The notes below the pieces were generated by a model. The model was given only the letters and a program-made list of their open reading frames with translations, had not been told where the DNA came from and did no database searches. A stretch of DNA of 64,000 nt, taken from Oscillospiraceae bacterium (GTDB lineage Bacteria; Bacillota; Clostridia; Oscillospirales; CAG-272). Positions 23,513-32,098 of the stretch are shown here, in pieces (position 1 is the first letter of the stretch; each line of letters starts with the position of its first letter). The stretch is taken from NCBI GenBank assembly GCA_015064585.1, contig SVRY01000004.1:1-64000 (forward strand), written 5' to 3'. The translations under genes were made by a program, and so were the position numbers.

Positions 23513-25510
23513 TTATTCATCGTCTGATTTTGCGGGCATGGGAATGAAGCGATTTTCATGGTCATAGGTTGCGTAAGGATCGCAATATTCATAGAAACTT
23601 TCGTAGTCTCTCCAATCGCGCAGGGTTTGACCTGTGATGGTATAGCGTTCCAGATAGATCGAACCTGTGTTTTGGGCTATGGTGCTTCCGCTGGAATCCC
23701 TCTGCTTGGGGTGTTTGTTGTCCCACAGACAGTTGGTTTGGGCAGTGCCGCAGAAGATAGTAAAGCCTTCACTAAGCAGTTTGTTATGGGTTTCTGTTCC
23801 GTAGTAGGTGAAAGCACCGTAAGGGTATACAAATACCTGCGTTTCGCCAATGAGCGGTTTCACTTGGGAATTCCAGCGCTCGATATCGCGGTTTACGCGA
23901 TCTTGCGAACAGGTCTGATAACTACTGTGAGAGTAACTGTGGCTTGCGAAGTTATAACCGTTTTCTTTCAGCCAGTCTACAACGACCTTGGCTTTTTCGC
24001 GCTCGGATTCATAGTTTGCAAAACTGTCATCGGTGCGGTAGCCGAGAATGCCTTCAAAACCGGTCAGCGCCAAGGTGCATTTTGCGCCTTGGAAGGAAAA
24101 GTCGGGATGAGTGGCAATGAATTTTTCCAGCTGGGGGAAGATCTCCTTATCCGAGTAGACAGCCTTTTTGTCGATCATTTTCATGCCGACAATGGTGTCG
24201 TTTTGTATTTCCAGACGATCTATCATACCCCAGTCCAGCTTGCGGCTGTCGTATACCACGTCGTCCACAGAGATGACCAGGGGCTTTTTGCCTTTGTAGA
24301 CCTGTACGTTTTTCTTTAGTCTGGACTTTACGACACCGTTTTCGGTGTAGTTCTCATACATATCGTTGATGTCAATGAGACAGAATCCGTTGTCGTACAA
24401 GCTTTGCAGAAGGATCTGGAATTCCGAAACGGTCAGGCAGTCGATGTCAAGGCTTCCGTTGCCCTTGGCAGGGTCACCGCAACCCATTTCGGGGTACGCA
24501 ATCAGACAGTGGCTGAAAATATGGCGCACTTTGCTTGCGGGATAATCAACAATTTCAAGCGGCTCAATTGAGGGCTTGGCAGTGACGGTCACAGTGCAGG
24601 AAGCGGAAAGCAGCCCGTCTGCCGAGGTGACGGTGATGACAGCAGTTCCTGCAGAAACTGCGGTGATAACACCTTGTGAGCTGACTTTTGCTACAGCATT
24701 ACTGGAACTCTTAAAGGTCAGTACCGTGCTGTCGGTATCAAAACGAGGAATCAGAGTAGCTTTGATGCTGCCTGAGGTGCCTTCGACCAGAGACAGAGAG
24801 GTTTTATCTAGTGTAATGCCCGCATTGGGGTTGGGCGTAGGTGTGTGGTCATCCTTTGCAAGAACGGTAATAGTAACAGTGGCGGAAAGACCTGCCGCAG
24901 TGGACAGCGTAACGGTTGCTACTCCTATACCTGTGGCAGTATAGCTTCCGTCTGCCTGCAATTCAATGCAGTCAGACTGTGTGTGGAAAGAGAGCTCGGT
25001 GCTGTCGCCGGGAGAAGCGGGATTTACCTGTGCTAAGATCTTGCCGCTATCTCCTACCTTGATAGTGAAGGAAGCGTTTTCGGGAATGATACTGCCGCCT
25101 GTGGGATCGGGCGGTATGACTGTGTCATCGGTGACTTTAATATCGCAGGAGGCTGCAAGCAACCCATCGGCACTTTTTACGGTAATAACGGTGGAGCCTT
25201 CTGCCAATGCCTCTACGATGCCCACGTTTCCGTTTGCGGTGACAGTGGCAACTGTGGGATTGGCGCTTTCAAAGGTTAAGGTTTTATCGTCAGTATCAAA
25301 GCGAGGGATCAAAGAAGCGTTGATCTCTATTTTGGCACCAATGGGCATGGATAAATTTGCGCTATCCAGTAAAATGGCGGCGTTGGGGTTGGGTTCGGCA
25401 GCATTCGCATTTTCGTTGCTGCCTTTCAATGGGGCTTTATTTTCGCTTCCGCAGGAGGTAAGGAAACAAAAGATCATTGCCAATGCCAAAAGAAAACTGA
25501 GTTTTTTCAT
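23513..25510 (-). CDS. Lipoprotein with three Ig-like (BIG2-type) domains and a deacetylase-like domain
   Basis: 665 residues, lipobox FLTSC (Cys about 20). Three beta-sandwich repeats follow. The first (ILLDSANLSMPIGAKIEINA) and third (ITLDKTSLSLVEGTSGSIKA) are close copies with IPRFDTD in both; the middle one is divergent. The C-terminal roughly 320 residues resemble a NodB-type polysaccharide deacetylase: VISVDDVVYDSR stands where TFDDG is expected, FASHSYSHSSY is the HxxxH metal site, and FVYPYGAF follows. The first motif has lost the standard spacing, so the substrate or metal geometry may differ. It is likely surface-anchored and acts on peptidoglycan or an exopolysaccharide. Confidence 0.82.
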   Translation of the reverse strand: MKKLSFLLALAMIFCFLTSCGSENKAPLKGSNENANAAEPNPNAAILLDSANLSMPIGAKIEINASLIPRFDTDDKTLTFESANPTVATVTANGNVGIVEALAEGSTVITVKSADGLLAASCDIKVTDDTVIPPDPTGGSIIPENASFTIKVGDSGKILAQVNPASPGDSTELSFHTQSDCIELQADGSYTATGIGVATVTLSTAAGLSATVTITVLAKDDHTPTPNPNAGITLDKTSLSLVEGTSGSIKATLIPRFDTDSTVLTFKSSSNAVAKVSSQGVITAVSAGTAVITVTSADGLLSASCTVTVTAKPSIEPLEIVDYPASKVRHIFSHCLIAYPEMGCGDPAKGNGSLDIDCLTVSEFQILLQSLYDNGFCLIDINDMYENYTENGVVKSRLKKNVQVYKGKKPLVISVDDVVYDSRKLDWGMIDRLEIQNDTIVGMKMIDKKAVYSDKEIFPQLEKFIATHPDFSFQGAKCTLALTGFEGILGYRTDDSFANYESEREKAKVVVDWLKENGYNFASHSYSHSSYQTCSQDRVNRDIERWNSQVKPLIGETQVFVYPYGAFTYYGTETHNKLLSEGFTIFCGTAQTNCLWDNKHPKQRDSSGSTIAQNTGSIYLERYTITGQTLRDWRDYESFYEYCDPYATYDHENRFIPMPAKSDDE

Positions 25511-25548
25511 TTGATTCTCCTTAATAAGACATATTTAGGTCTATTTCC

Positions 25549-25576
25549 ATTGTATCACACTTTTTTTCTCTGTCAA
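25549..25576 (-). promoter_or_regulatory. Promoter of the Ig-like/deacetylase lipoprotein
   Basis: On the minus strand, TTGACA and TACAAT with a 16-nt spacer. Confidence 0.75.
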
Positions 25577-25620
25577 TATGTCAATTGTAAATTTATTGTT
25601 TCAAGGTGAAAAATACCCAC

Positions 25621-25649
25621 TTGAAAAAGGGAATAGGATGTGTTACAAT
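25621..25649 (+). promoter_or_regulatory. Promoter of the small DUF6472-like gene
   Basis: TTGAAA and TACAAT with a 17-nt spacer, 20 nt before the ATG, so the leader is very short. Confidence 0.7.
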
Positions 25650-25669
25650 AAAAATAAGGCGGTGAAGTT

Positions 25670-25864
25670 ATGGAAATTAAAAAAGAGACACAGGCAAATT
25701 GTGAAACCTGCGAATTTTACCGGTACGATGAAGAACTGGATCTTTATGTTTGTGACATGAATCTGGATGAGGATGAAATGGCAGATTATCTGGTAAAAGG
25801 CAGTGCCAGATGCGTTTATTACCGTTTTTATGATGAATATAAGACGGTTCAGAAACAGAACTAG
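25670..25864 (+). CDS. Small four-cysteine protein, DUF6472-like
   Basis: 64 residues: MEIKKETQANCETCEFYRYD, then CDMNLDEDEMADYL, then ARCVYYRFYDEYK. The CxxC pair plus two later Cys residues and the aromatic/acidic pattern match the small clostridial family I know as DUF6472; function unknown. A zinc-ribbon-like fold is plausible. It has its own promoter and terminator and no partner gene. The ribosome site is GGCGGTGA. Confidence 0.8.
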   Translation: MEIKKETQANCETCEFYRYDEELDLYVCDMNLDEDEMADYLVKGSARCVYYRFYDEYKTVQKQN

Positions 25865-25902
25865 GGGGAGTTGCATTTTCTTTGGCAACGCCCCCTTTTT
25901 AT
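25863..25902 (+). terminator. Terminator of the DUF6472-like gene
   Basis: gggggagttgc / gcaacgccccc (one mismatch) followed by TTTTT. Confidence 0.9.
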
Positions 25903-25965
25903 TGTTTAGAAATGAATGATATTGCGTTGAACGATACCGTCTGCCGCTTTTGAGGCAGTGAAGAA

Positions 25966-26643
25966 TTATGCGCCGATCAATTCCGATACGGTTACGAAAC
26001 GATAGCCCTTGGCAAGCAGCTCGGGGATCAATTTCCGAAGTGCGTCCGGGGTGGGGCTGGGGGATGCGATATAGTCGTGAAACAGGATGATATCACCGCT
26101 TTTGACCCTCTCGGTTACGCCGTTTACGATCTTTTCCGGCGGGGTATGGCTCCAGTCTTTGGTATCTACGGTCCAAAGAATAATGGCATATCCCATTTGC
26201 TTGGCGGTGGCACAAACTGTGTCACTGCATACCCCTTCGGGCGGGCGAAACAGTTTGGTGTTTGCGGCACCTTTTTGGCGAAACAGATTTTCGGTCATGC
26301 AGATCTCATCCATCAATTCGTTAGTATTTTCGCTTCGCATATGGGGATGGGAAAAAGTATGATTGCCGATTTCATGTCCGTCGTTCAGCACCATTTCGAA
26401 TATATCGGGATAATATTTTACGTTTTCTCCGATGGTGAAAAAGGTGGCTTTTATGCCGTATTCCCGCAGGATAGAAAGGATCTGTTCGGTATAAATCGGA
26501 TGAGGACCGTCATCAAAGGTCAGCGCGATCTTTTTTTCGTCATTGGGAGCTGAGCAATAGATCTGCCGTTCGCTGTCATTTTGGTAAACCGGCTCGCCCA
26601 AAGAAAGGGTGAGCGAGAGCAAAACCGCAATCAACCCCTTCAT
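25966..26643 (-). CDS. Polysaccharide (peptidoglycan) deacetylase, NodB family
   Basis: 225 residues with an N-terminal signal or anchor (MKGLIAVLLSLTLSLG). All NodB motifs are intact: TFDDGPHP (motif 1), HEIGNHTFSHPHM (metal-binding HxxxH), FRPPEG (motif 3), ILWTVDTKDW (motif 4) and IILFHD (motif 5). It should remove N-acetyl groups from peptidoglycan amino sugars outside the membrane. Its start overlaps the pdaA stop by 4 nt, so the two deacetylases are translationally coupled. The sporulation link of pdaA suggests this one could also act in cortex or germ-cell-wall maturation. Confidence 0.92.
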   Translation of the reverse strand: MKGLIAVLLSLTLSLGEPVYQNDSERQIYCSAPNDEKKIALTFDDGPHPIYTEQILSILREYGIKATFFTIGENVKYYPDIFEMVLNDGHEIGNHTFSHPHMRSENTNELMDEICMTENLFRQKGAANTKLFRPPEGVCSDTVCATAKQMGYAIILWTVDTKDWSHTPPEKIVNGVTERVKSGDIILFHDYIASPSPTPDALRKLIPELLAKGYRFVTVSELIGA

Positions 26644-27422
26644 TTTTTCGTCAGTTCATCCAGCGTACCGAATCGGTATCCTTGATTTTCCCATTCCGTG
26701 AGCAGTTTATCCATAATGGCTGCGTTTGTGGTGGAGGTGGGATGCAGAAGGATAACCATGCCGGGGTGGGTATGCTCTAGAATTTCAAAGATCGCTTTTT
26801 CGGGATCCGGTTGACGTTCATTGTCCCAATCGGCATAGGCAAAGCTCCAGAATATGGTGTGATATCCCATTTCGCTGGCGTATTCCAAGTTCTGCGCCGA
26901 AAACTTTCCCTGGGGCGGGCGGTAATATGGCGCTAGGTTCATGCCTGTTTTTTCGGTGTATATTTTTTCCATATCACGCAGTTGATTGCAAAAAGTATCT
27001 TTGTCGGTAATGCGTGACATGTCAGGATGCTTGGCAGTGTGATTGCAAACCAGGTGTCCTTCCTCGGTCATGCGTTTGATCAGTTCAGGATTTCGGTTGA
27101 TCAAATTTTCAAGAATGAAGAAAGCGCCGGGGGCATTGTGTGATTTTAGCGCATCCAATATTTTTTCGATGTTACCGTTTTCATAGCCTGCGTCAAAAGT
27201 CAGATAAATAACTTTTTCGTCACCTTTCCCAAGGTAATGCCCGCTGTATTCTTCGATAAACGAAAATTCTAAGGGAAGTACCGGTCGTTCATGCTTTTCG
27301 TTTTTATTAAAATACCAATCAAGCGGTTTGGCGGACTCTGATGCAAAAGTAAATATGGGCAGGGTGAGTGATATAAGAATGCAGAGTATAACCGCAAGAA
27401 AAGCTTTTTGTGAGTGATTCAT
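26640..27422 (-). CDS. pdaA: Delta-lactam-biosynthetic de-N-acetylase PdaA
   Basis: 260 residues, very close to B. subtilis PdaA (263). It has a signal peptide. NodB motifs are TFDAGYENG (the PdaA-type variant of TFDDG), HLVCNHTAKHPDMS, YYRPPQGKFS, TIFWSFAYADW and ILLHPTS. PdaA deacetylates muramic acid after removal of the peptide stem, so that muramic delta-lactam can form in the spore cortex, a mark recognised by germination lytic enzymes. It lies upstream of a second deacetylase with an ATGA-type overlap. Together with SpoVT it points to a true endospore former. Confidence 0.92.
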   Translation of the reverse strand: MNHSQKAFLAVILCILISLTLPIFTFASESAKPLDWYFNKNEKHERPVLPLEFSFIEEYSGHYLGKGDEKVIYLTFDAGYENGNIEKILDALKSHNAPGAFFILENLINRNPELIKRMTEEGHLVCNHTAKHPDMSRITDKDTFCNQLRDMEKIYTEKTGMNLAPYYRPPQGKFSAQNLEYASEMGYHTIFWSFAYADWDNERQPDPEKAIFEILEHTHPGMVILLHPTSTTNAAIMDKLLTEWENQGYRFGTLDELTKK

Positions 27423-27517
27423 TTTGCGTGTTCCTTTCTTTCAACAGTCTAGCAACAGCATTTCCCGATAAGCCGGAAAATACACGAGGGAAAAAGAGGA
27501 TGTCTGACTGTATAATT

Positions 27518-28252
27518 TTAACTTCTTTTTTGACAGTCGGAGTTGATCATACTGTGCAGACAGGAAAGAGCCTCTTTGAGTCCGCCGACTTCATCGATGA
27601 GCTTTTCGTTTACAGCGTCTTCTCCGTCCAGGATACTGCCCATATCTGTGGCAATTTCATCGGTGCGCAAAAGGAGAGCACGCATACGGTCGGCAGAAAT
27701 GCCTGAATGCTCGGTGACAAAGCGAATAATGCGCTCTTGAATGCGTTCAAAATATAAAAAACTTTGCGGTGCGCCCACGACAAGTCCGTTTGTGCGCACC
27801 GGATGCAGAGTCATTGTGGCGGATGGGACAATAAAAGAACGGCGTGCCGAAACTGCAAGCGGGACACCGATGGAATGACCGCCGCCAAGCACCAACGAAA
27901 CGGTGGGCTTGTGCATACTGGCGATCAATTCGGAAAGGGCAAGCCCCGCTTCCACATCACCTCCGACAGTATTGAGCAAAATAAGAAGTCCGTGGATGGC
28001 ATCACTTTCTTCGGTTGCCGCCAAAAGTGGAATCAGATGTTCGTATTTTGTGGTTTTTTGATTGTCGGGCAGCAGTCCGTGTCCTTCAATTTGACCGATC
28101 ACGGTCAATACTTGCAGATTGATACCGTCCGAACGGGTAATGACCGCTCCTGAGTGAACAATGTTTTGGAGTGCTGCCGCGATGGAATCATCGCGATACG
28201 GTATATCCTTTTGTTCCGTTTCTTCATTTTGGTGTTCATTTTTAAAATTCAT
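27518..28252 (-). CDS. tepA: ClpP-class serine protease TepA/YmfB
   Basis: 244 residues, matching the size and wording of translocation-enhancing protein TepA. The ClpP/crotonase fold is seen with a serine in GGGHSIGVPLAV and NTVGGDVEAGLAL before it; the histidine is probably in LHPVRTNG. The N-terminal 35 residues are polar and variable. TepA-type proteins degrade leftover signal peptides or other small peptides at the membrane inner face; the B. subtilis gene lies by spoIIIE. Here that partner is absent and the neighbours are deacetylases. Confidence 0.88.
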   Translation of the reverse strand: MNFKNEHQNEETEQKDIPYRDDSIAAALQNIVHSGAVITRSDGINLQVLTVIGQIEGHGLLPDNQKTTKYEHLIPLLAATEESDAIHGLLILLNTVGGDVEAGLALSELIASMHKPTVSLVLGGGHSIGVPLAVSARRSFIVPSATMTLHPVRTNGLVVGAPQSFLYFERIQERIIRFVTEHSGISADRMRALLLRTDEIATDMGSILDGEDAVNEKLIDEVGGLKEALSCLHSMINSDCQKRS

Positions 28253-28286
28253 AAAAACTCTCTTTCTTTTTTTTAGTAAAATCCTC

Positions 28287-28315
28287 TTTACAACTGCGTT
28301 TTTTGATGATATAAT
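28287..28315 (+). promoter_or_regulatory. Promoter of pduL
   Basis: TTTACA and TATAAT with a 17-nt spacer, 55 nt before the ATG. Confidence 0.75.
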
Positions 28316-28370
28316 GACTATAGTTTGTAAGATTAAAAATTTAAATATACTGAAAAAGGAGACGACAAAG

Positions 28371-28937
28371 ATGAAATTTATTGTTGAAACATCTGCAAGA
28401 CATATTCATGTAACGCAGGAGACTCTGGAAACACTGTTTGGTAAGGGACATATTTTGACTAACAAAAAGGATCTGAGCCAGCCCGGTCAGTATGCATGCG
28501 AAGAAAAGGTTGAGTTGATTGGCCCTAAGGGATCTTTGAAGGTTTCTATTCTTGGACCCACAAGACCTGCTGATCAGGTTGAACTTTCCTTTACCGATGC
28601 CAGAACTTTGGGCCTGAAAGCTGTTCCGATCAGAGAATCCGGTGATGTGGCAGGTACTCCCGGCTTGAAGCTGGTTGGTCCTTGCGGCGAAGTAGAGATT
28701 GCTGAAGGCGTTATGATTGCAAAGCGTCACATTCATATGACTCCTGCAGATGCGGAAGTGATGGGTCTGAAGGATAAGGATATTGTATCTGTAAAGGTTG
28801 AGACCGAAGGCAGAACCACCGTGTTTGGCGATACCGTTGTGCGTGTTTCTCCTAAGTTTGCCCTGGCAATGCACATCGATACCGATGAAGCAAATGCGGC
28901 AGCGGCGTTCGGTACCGTTTACGGACAGATCGTATAA
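28371..28937 (+). CDS. pduL: PduL-type phosphate acyltransferase
   Basis: 188 residues; the start is ATG 28371 with AAAAAGGAG upstream, not the track start at 28161. It consists of two similar halves, each with an SARHIHVT / KRHIHMTPAD zinc-binding motif, the hallmark of PduL. It interconverts acyl-CoA and acyl-phosphate. No microcompartment shell or propanediol gene is nearby and no encapsulation peptide is obvious at the N-terminus, so it probably works in the cytosol as the phosphotransacetylase for acetate formation. It has its own promoter and terminator. Confidence 0.93.
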   Translation: MKFIVETSARHIHVTQETLETLFGKGHILTNKKDLSQPGQYACEEKVELIGPKGSLKVSILGPTRPADQVELSFTDARTLGLKAVPIRESGDVAGTPGLKLVGPCGEVEIAEGVMIAKRHIHMTPADAEVMGLKDKDIVSVKVETEGRTTVFGDTVVRVSPKFALAMHIDTDEANAAAAFGTVYGQIV

Positions 28938-28958
28938 ACGTATAAAAATAATAGTTTC

Positions 28959-28988
28959 AAAAGGCTGTCACGCAGTGACGGCCTTTTT
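28959..28988 (+). terminator. Terminator of pduL
   Basis: aaaggctgtcac / gtgacggccttt (one mismatch) with a 3-nt loop and a T run. Confidence 0.85.
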
Positions 28989-29005
28989 GAAGAAAGGGAG
29001 ATGGC

Positions 29006-29707
29006 ATGCGCCTGGACAAGTTTATTACGTCGGCAGGATTGCTTTCTCGGAAAGAGGCAGGGGATGCGGCAAAAAAAGGCCGAATAACCGTAAATGGTGT
29101 GGTTGTAACGAATGCCGCCTGTCATATTGACGAGGAACAGGACAATATTTTGCTGGACGGCGTGCCCGTTTTGTATCGCCGTTTTACCTATATTATGCTC
29201 AATAAACCGGCGGGGTATGTTTCGGCAACCGAAGCGCCGGGAGATGTGACGGTAATTCAACTGCTTCCGCCGGAGCTGCAGAAAATTGGCTTGTTTCCCT
29301 GTGGCAGACTGGATAAAAACACGTTGGGGCTTATGATTTTGACCAATAACGGCCCGCTGGCGCATCGGTTGTTGGCACCGAAAACACACTGCGAAAAAGT
29401 GTACCGTTTTGAAAGCCGCTTTCCGCTGTCGGAGAAGGATTGTGAAATACTGGAACAGGGCGTGGATCTGGGAGATTTTGTGACCGCTCCCTGCAAAATA
29501 ACAATGGAATCGGCGCAGAGGGGATATATTGTCTTGACTGAAGGTAAATACCATCAGATCAAGCGTATGTTGGAAGCGGTTCATAATAAAATCACTTATT
29601 TGGAAAGAGTGAGTTTTGCTGATATAGTCCTGGATCCTGCACTGGAAAGAGGTAAATGGAGATATCTGACAAAAGAAGAACAAATCAAAATCGAAGAACG
29701 AAAATAA
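29006..29707 (+). CDS. rsuA: RsuA-family 16S rRNA pseudouridine synthase
   Basis: 233 residues: an N-terminal S4 RNA-binding domain (MRLDKFITSAGLLSRKEAGD) and a catalytic domain with the Asp in GRLDKNTLGLMILTN, typical of the RsuA/RluB branch. KYHQIKRMLEAV also fits. Its size and end match RsuA, which modifies U516 of 16S rRNA; RluB or RluE cannot be excluded from the sequence alone. A 52-nt gap separates it from tex, probably one transcript. Confidence 0.85.
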   Translation: MRLDKFITSAGLLSRKEAGDAAKKGRITVNGVVVTNAACHIDEEQDNILLDGVPVLYRRFTYIMLNKPAGYVSATEAPGDVTVIQLLPPELQKIGLFPCGRLDKNTLGLMILTNNGPLAHRLLAPKTHCEKVYRFESRFPLSEKDCEILEQGVDLGDFVTAPCKITMESAQRGYIVLTEGKYHQIKRMLEAVHNKITYLERVSFADIVLDPALERGKWRYLTKEEQIKIEERK

Positions 29708-29759
29708 AATAGAACCGGTAATGTACCGTTATATTCCGGGAAAGGTTTAGAAATTATAT

Positions 29760-31910
29760 ATGGATATTTTGCAAAAATTGGCGGATGAGTTTTCTCTGAA
29801 GCCGGAACAAGTAGAGAAGACGGTTGGTTTGATTGACGAAGGAAGCACCATTCCCTTTATTGCCCGATACCGTAAAGAAGTGACAGGCTCTTTGGATGAT
29901 ACGGTTTTGCGTGAATTGTTTGATCGTCTGACATACCTTAGGAATTTGGAAAAGCGAAAGGAAGAGGTGAGTCGTGCCATTACCGATCTGGGCTTGATGA
30001 CTGAGGAAGTGGCGCAGTCCTTGGAAGCGGCAGAGATACTGACAGAAGTAGAGGATATTTACCGTCCTTTCCGTCCCAAACGCAAAACCCGTGCATCCAC
30101 GGCAAAAGAAAAGGGATTGCTGCCTCTTTCTGAATATTTGATGGCGCAGGAAAAGGATGCAGATCCTTTGGCGCAAGCGGCATTGTATATCAATGAAGAA
30201 AAGGGTGTAAATTCTATAGAAGAGGCACTTGCCGGCGCCATGGATATTATCGCCGAAACTATTTCGGACAATGCGGAATACCGTAAAGATATTCGACAGA
30301 TGACCACTGAACAGGGCATTTTACAGGTCAAGCAGGCAAGTGAAGATGATTCGGTATACAGCAACTATTATGATTTCCAATCTGAGATCACCAAGCTTCA
30401 GGGGCATAGGGTGCTTGCAATCAATCGCGGTGAAAAAGAAGATTGTTTAAAAGTGACAGTGGAAGTGAAAAAAGAGCTTCCGTTGAACTATTTGTTTGCC
30501 AAGGTCATTACTGAATTTGAAAGCCCCTGCCGCAAATATGTGGTGAAGGCCATGCTGGATTCCTATGATCGTTTGATCGCGCCTGCCATTGAACGGGAGA
30601 TTCGCTCCGAATTGACCGATACCGCAAGCGAAGCGGCGATCAAAGTATTTTCCGAAAACTTGAAAAATCTGTTGATGTCTGCACCGCTGAAAGGAAAGAC
30701 TGTGTTGGGGCTTGATCCCGGTTACCGTACAGGCTGTAAATTGGCGGTGGTAGATTCCACAGGTAAAGTATTGGATACCGGCGTGATCTATCCCACAAAG
30801 CCTCGTGAGGATACAGTCGGCGCTGCCAAGATCGTAAGAAGCATGGTGCGCAAATATAAGGTGGATGTGATTGCCATCGGCAATGGTACAGCCTCAGGCG
30901 AAAGCGAACTGTTTATTGCGGATCTGATCCCCGAATTCAGCGGAAAGGTTCGCTATGCAGTGGTGAGCGAAGCGGGGGCGTCGGTATATTCCGCTTCTAA
31001 ATTGGGTGCGGATGAATTTCCTGATTTTGACGTAACACAGCGTTCTGCTGTTTCCATTGCCAGAAGATTGCAGGATCCGCTGGCAGAACTGGTAAAAATC
31101 GATCCCAAGTCCATTGGTGTAGGTCAGTATCAGCACGATATGAAACCCGCAAGATTGGACGAAGCGTTGGGTGGCGTGGTGGAAGACTGCGTAAACCGCG
31201 TGGGTGTGGATTTAAATACCGCTTCCCACAGCCTACTTTCTTATATTTCGGGCATTAACGCCACGGCAGCAAAGAATATTGTAAAGTACCGTGATGAGAA
31301 TGGCGCATTCCGTTCCCGCGCACAGCTTTTGAAGGTACCGAAGATTGGTGCGAAGGCGTTTGAACAAGCGGCGGGATTTTTGAGAGTTTCCGGATCGGAT
31401 GAGATCTTGGATAACACCGGCGTGCACCCTGAATCTTATGCGGCGGCAAGACAGCTGCTGGCTTTGTACGGCTACACAGAGGACGATGTTGTTCATGGAA
31501 GGATGTCCGGGCTTCGTGCCAAGGCGGAGAAAGACACAGGAGAGCTTTGTACGATGCTGAATATCGGTGAACCGACTCTTGCGGATATTTTAACCGAATT
31601 GGAAAAACCGGGGCGTGACGTGCGTGATGCGTTGCCGGCTCCGGAACTGCGCTCCGGTGTTTTGGATATTGCTGATTTGGAGCCCGGTATGAAACTGCAG
31701 GGAACCGTACGAAATGTTACCGATTTTGGCGCGTTTGTTGACATCGGTGTGCATCAAGATGGGCTTGTTCATCTTTCCCGTATTTGTGACCGCTATATCA
31801 ATCACCCAAGCGAGGTCTTGGCAGTGGGAGACCGCGTGCAGGTTATGGTTTTGGATGTGGATCTGAAAAAGAAACGGATTGCATTGACGATGAAGGATAT
31901 GAAAAATTAA
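29760..31910 (+). CDS. tex: Tex family RNA-binding transcription accessory protein
   Basis: 716 residues in the usual order: helix-rich N-domain, YqgF-like RNase H fold (VLGLDPGYRTGCKLAVVD, about 320), helix-hairpin-helix segments (NTASHSLLSYISGINATAAK, about 490) and a C-terminal S1 domain (GMKLQGTVRNVTDFGAFVDI, about 640-715). Tex binds nucleic acids, influences transcription and is linked to toxin expression and stress in other bacteria. It is a highly conserved housekeeping gene. No strong ribosome site is seen; AAAGG lies 12 nt upstream. Confidence 0.96.
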   Translation: MDILQKLADEFSLKPEQVEKTVGLIDEGSTIPFIARYRKEVTGSLDDTVLRELFDRLTYLRNLEKRKEEVSRAITDLGLMTEEVAQSLEAAEILTEVEDIYRPFRPKRKTRASTAKEKGLLPLSEYLMAQEKDADPLAQAALYINEEKGVNSIEEALAGAMDIIAETISDNAEYRKDIRQMTTEQGILQVKQASEDDSVYSNYYDFQSEITKLQGHRVLAINRGEKEDCLKVTVEVKKELPLNYLFAKVITEFESPCRKYVVKAMLDSYDRLIAPAIEREIRSELTDTASEAAIKVFSENLKNLLMSAPLKGKTVLGLDPGYRTGCKLAVVDSTGKVLDTGVIYPTKPREDTVGAAKIVRSMVRKYKVDVIAIGNGTASGESELFIADLIPEFSGKVRYAVVSEAGASVYSASKLGADEFPDFDVTQRSAVSIARRLQDPLAELVKIDPKSIGVGQYQHDMKPARLDEALGGVVEDCVNRVGVDLNTASHSLLSYISGINATAAKNIVKYRDENGAFRSRAQLLKVPKIGAKAFEQAAGFLRVSGSDEILDNTGVHPESYAAARQLLALYGYTEDDVVHGRMSGLRAKAEKDTGELCTMLNIGEPTLADILTELEKPGRDVRDALPAPELRSGVLDIADLEPGMKLQGTVRNVTDFGAFVDIGVHQDGLVHLSRICDRYINHPSEVLAVGDRVQVMVLDVDLKKKRIALTMKDMKN

Positions 31911-32064
31911 TATATTAAATTTAAAAAACGCAGATATGGGTTGGCAATGGCGAATAGAGAAAAAATATTGTGCATAATGCGCAAAACCAAAGAATGAAAT
32001 TTGGGGAAATACTCTCTACCATTCTTGCGGATTTTCTGATACAATAACGACTGTAAAATAAGCA

Positions 32065-32079
32065 CGCGGCATAGCCGCG
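32065..32079 (+). other. Small hairpin next to the msmK ribosome site
   Basis: cgcggc-ata-gccgcg ends 5 nt before aaggagg and could modulate translation or protect the mRNA end. The region 31911-32064 has a TACAAT (32040) without a good -35. Confidence 0.45.
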
Positions 32080-32098
32080 AACTAAGGAGGATACCAAA

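Noticed and set aside
28371-28937. Bacterial microcompartment locus around pduL
   Set aside because: No shell protein, aldehyde dehydrogenase or diol dehydratase gene is adjacent; PduL stands alone.
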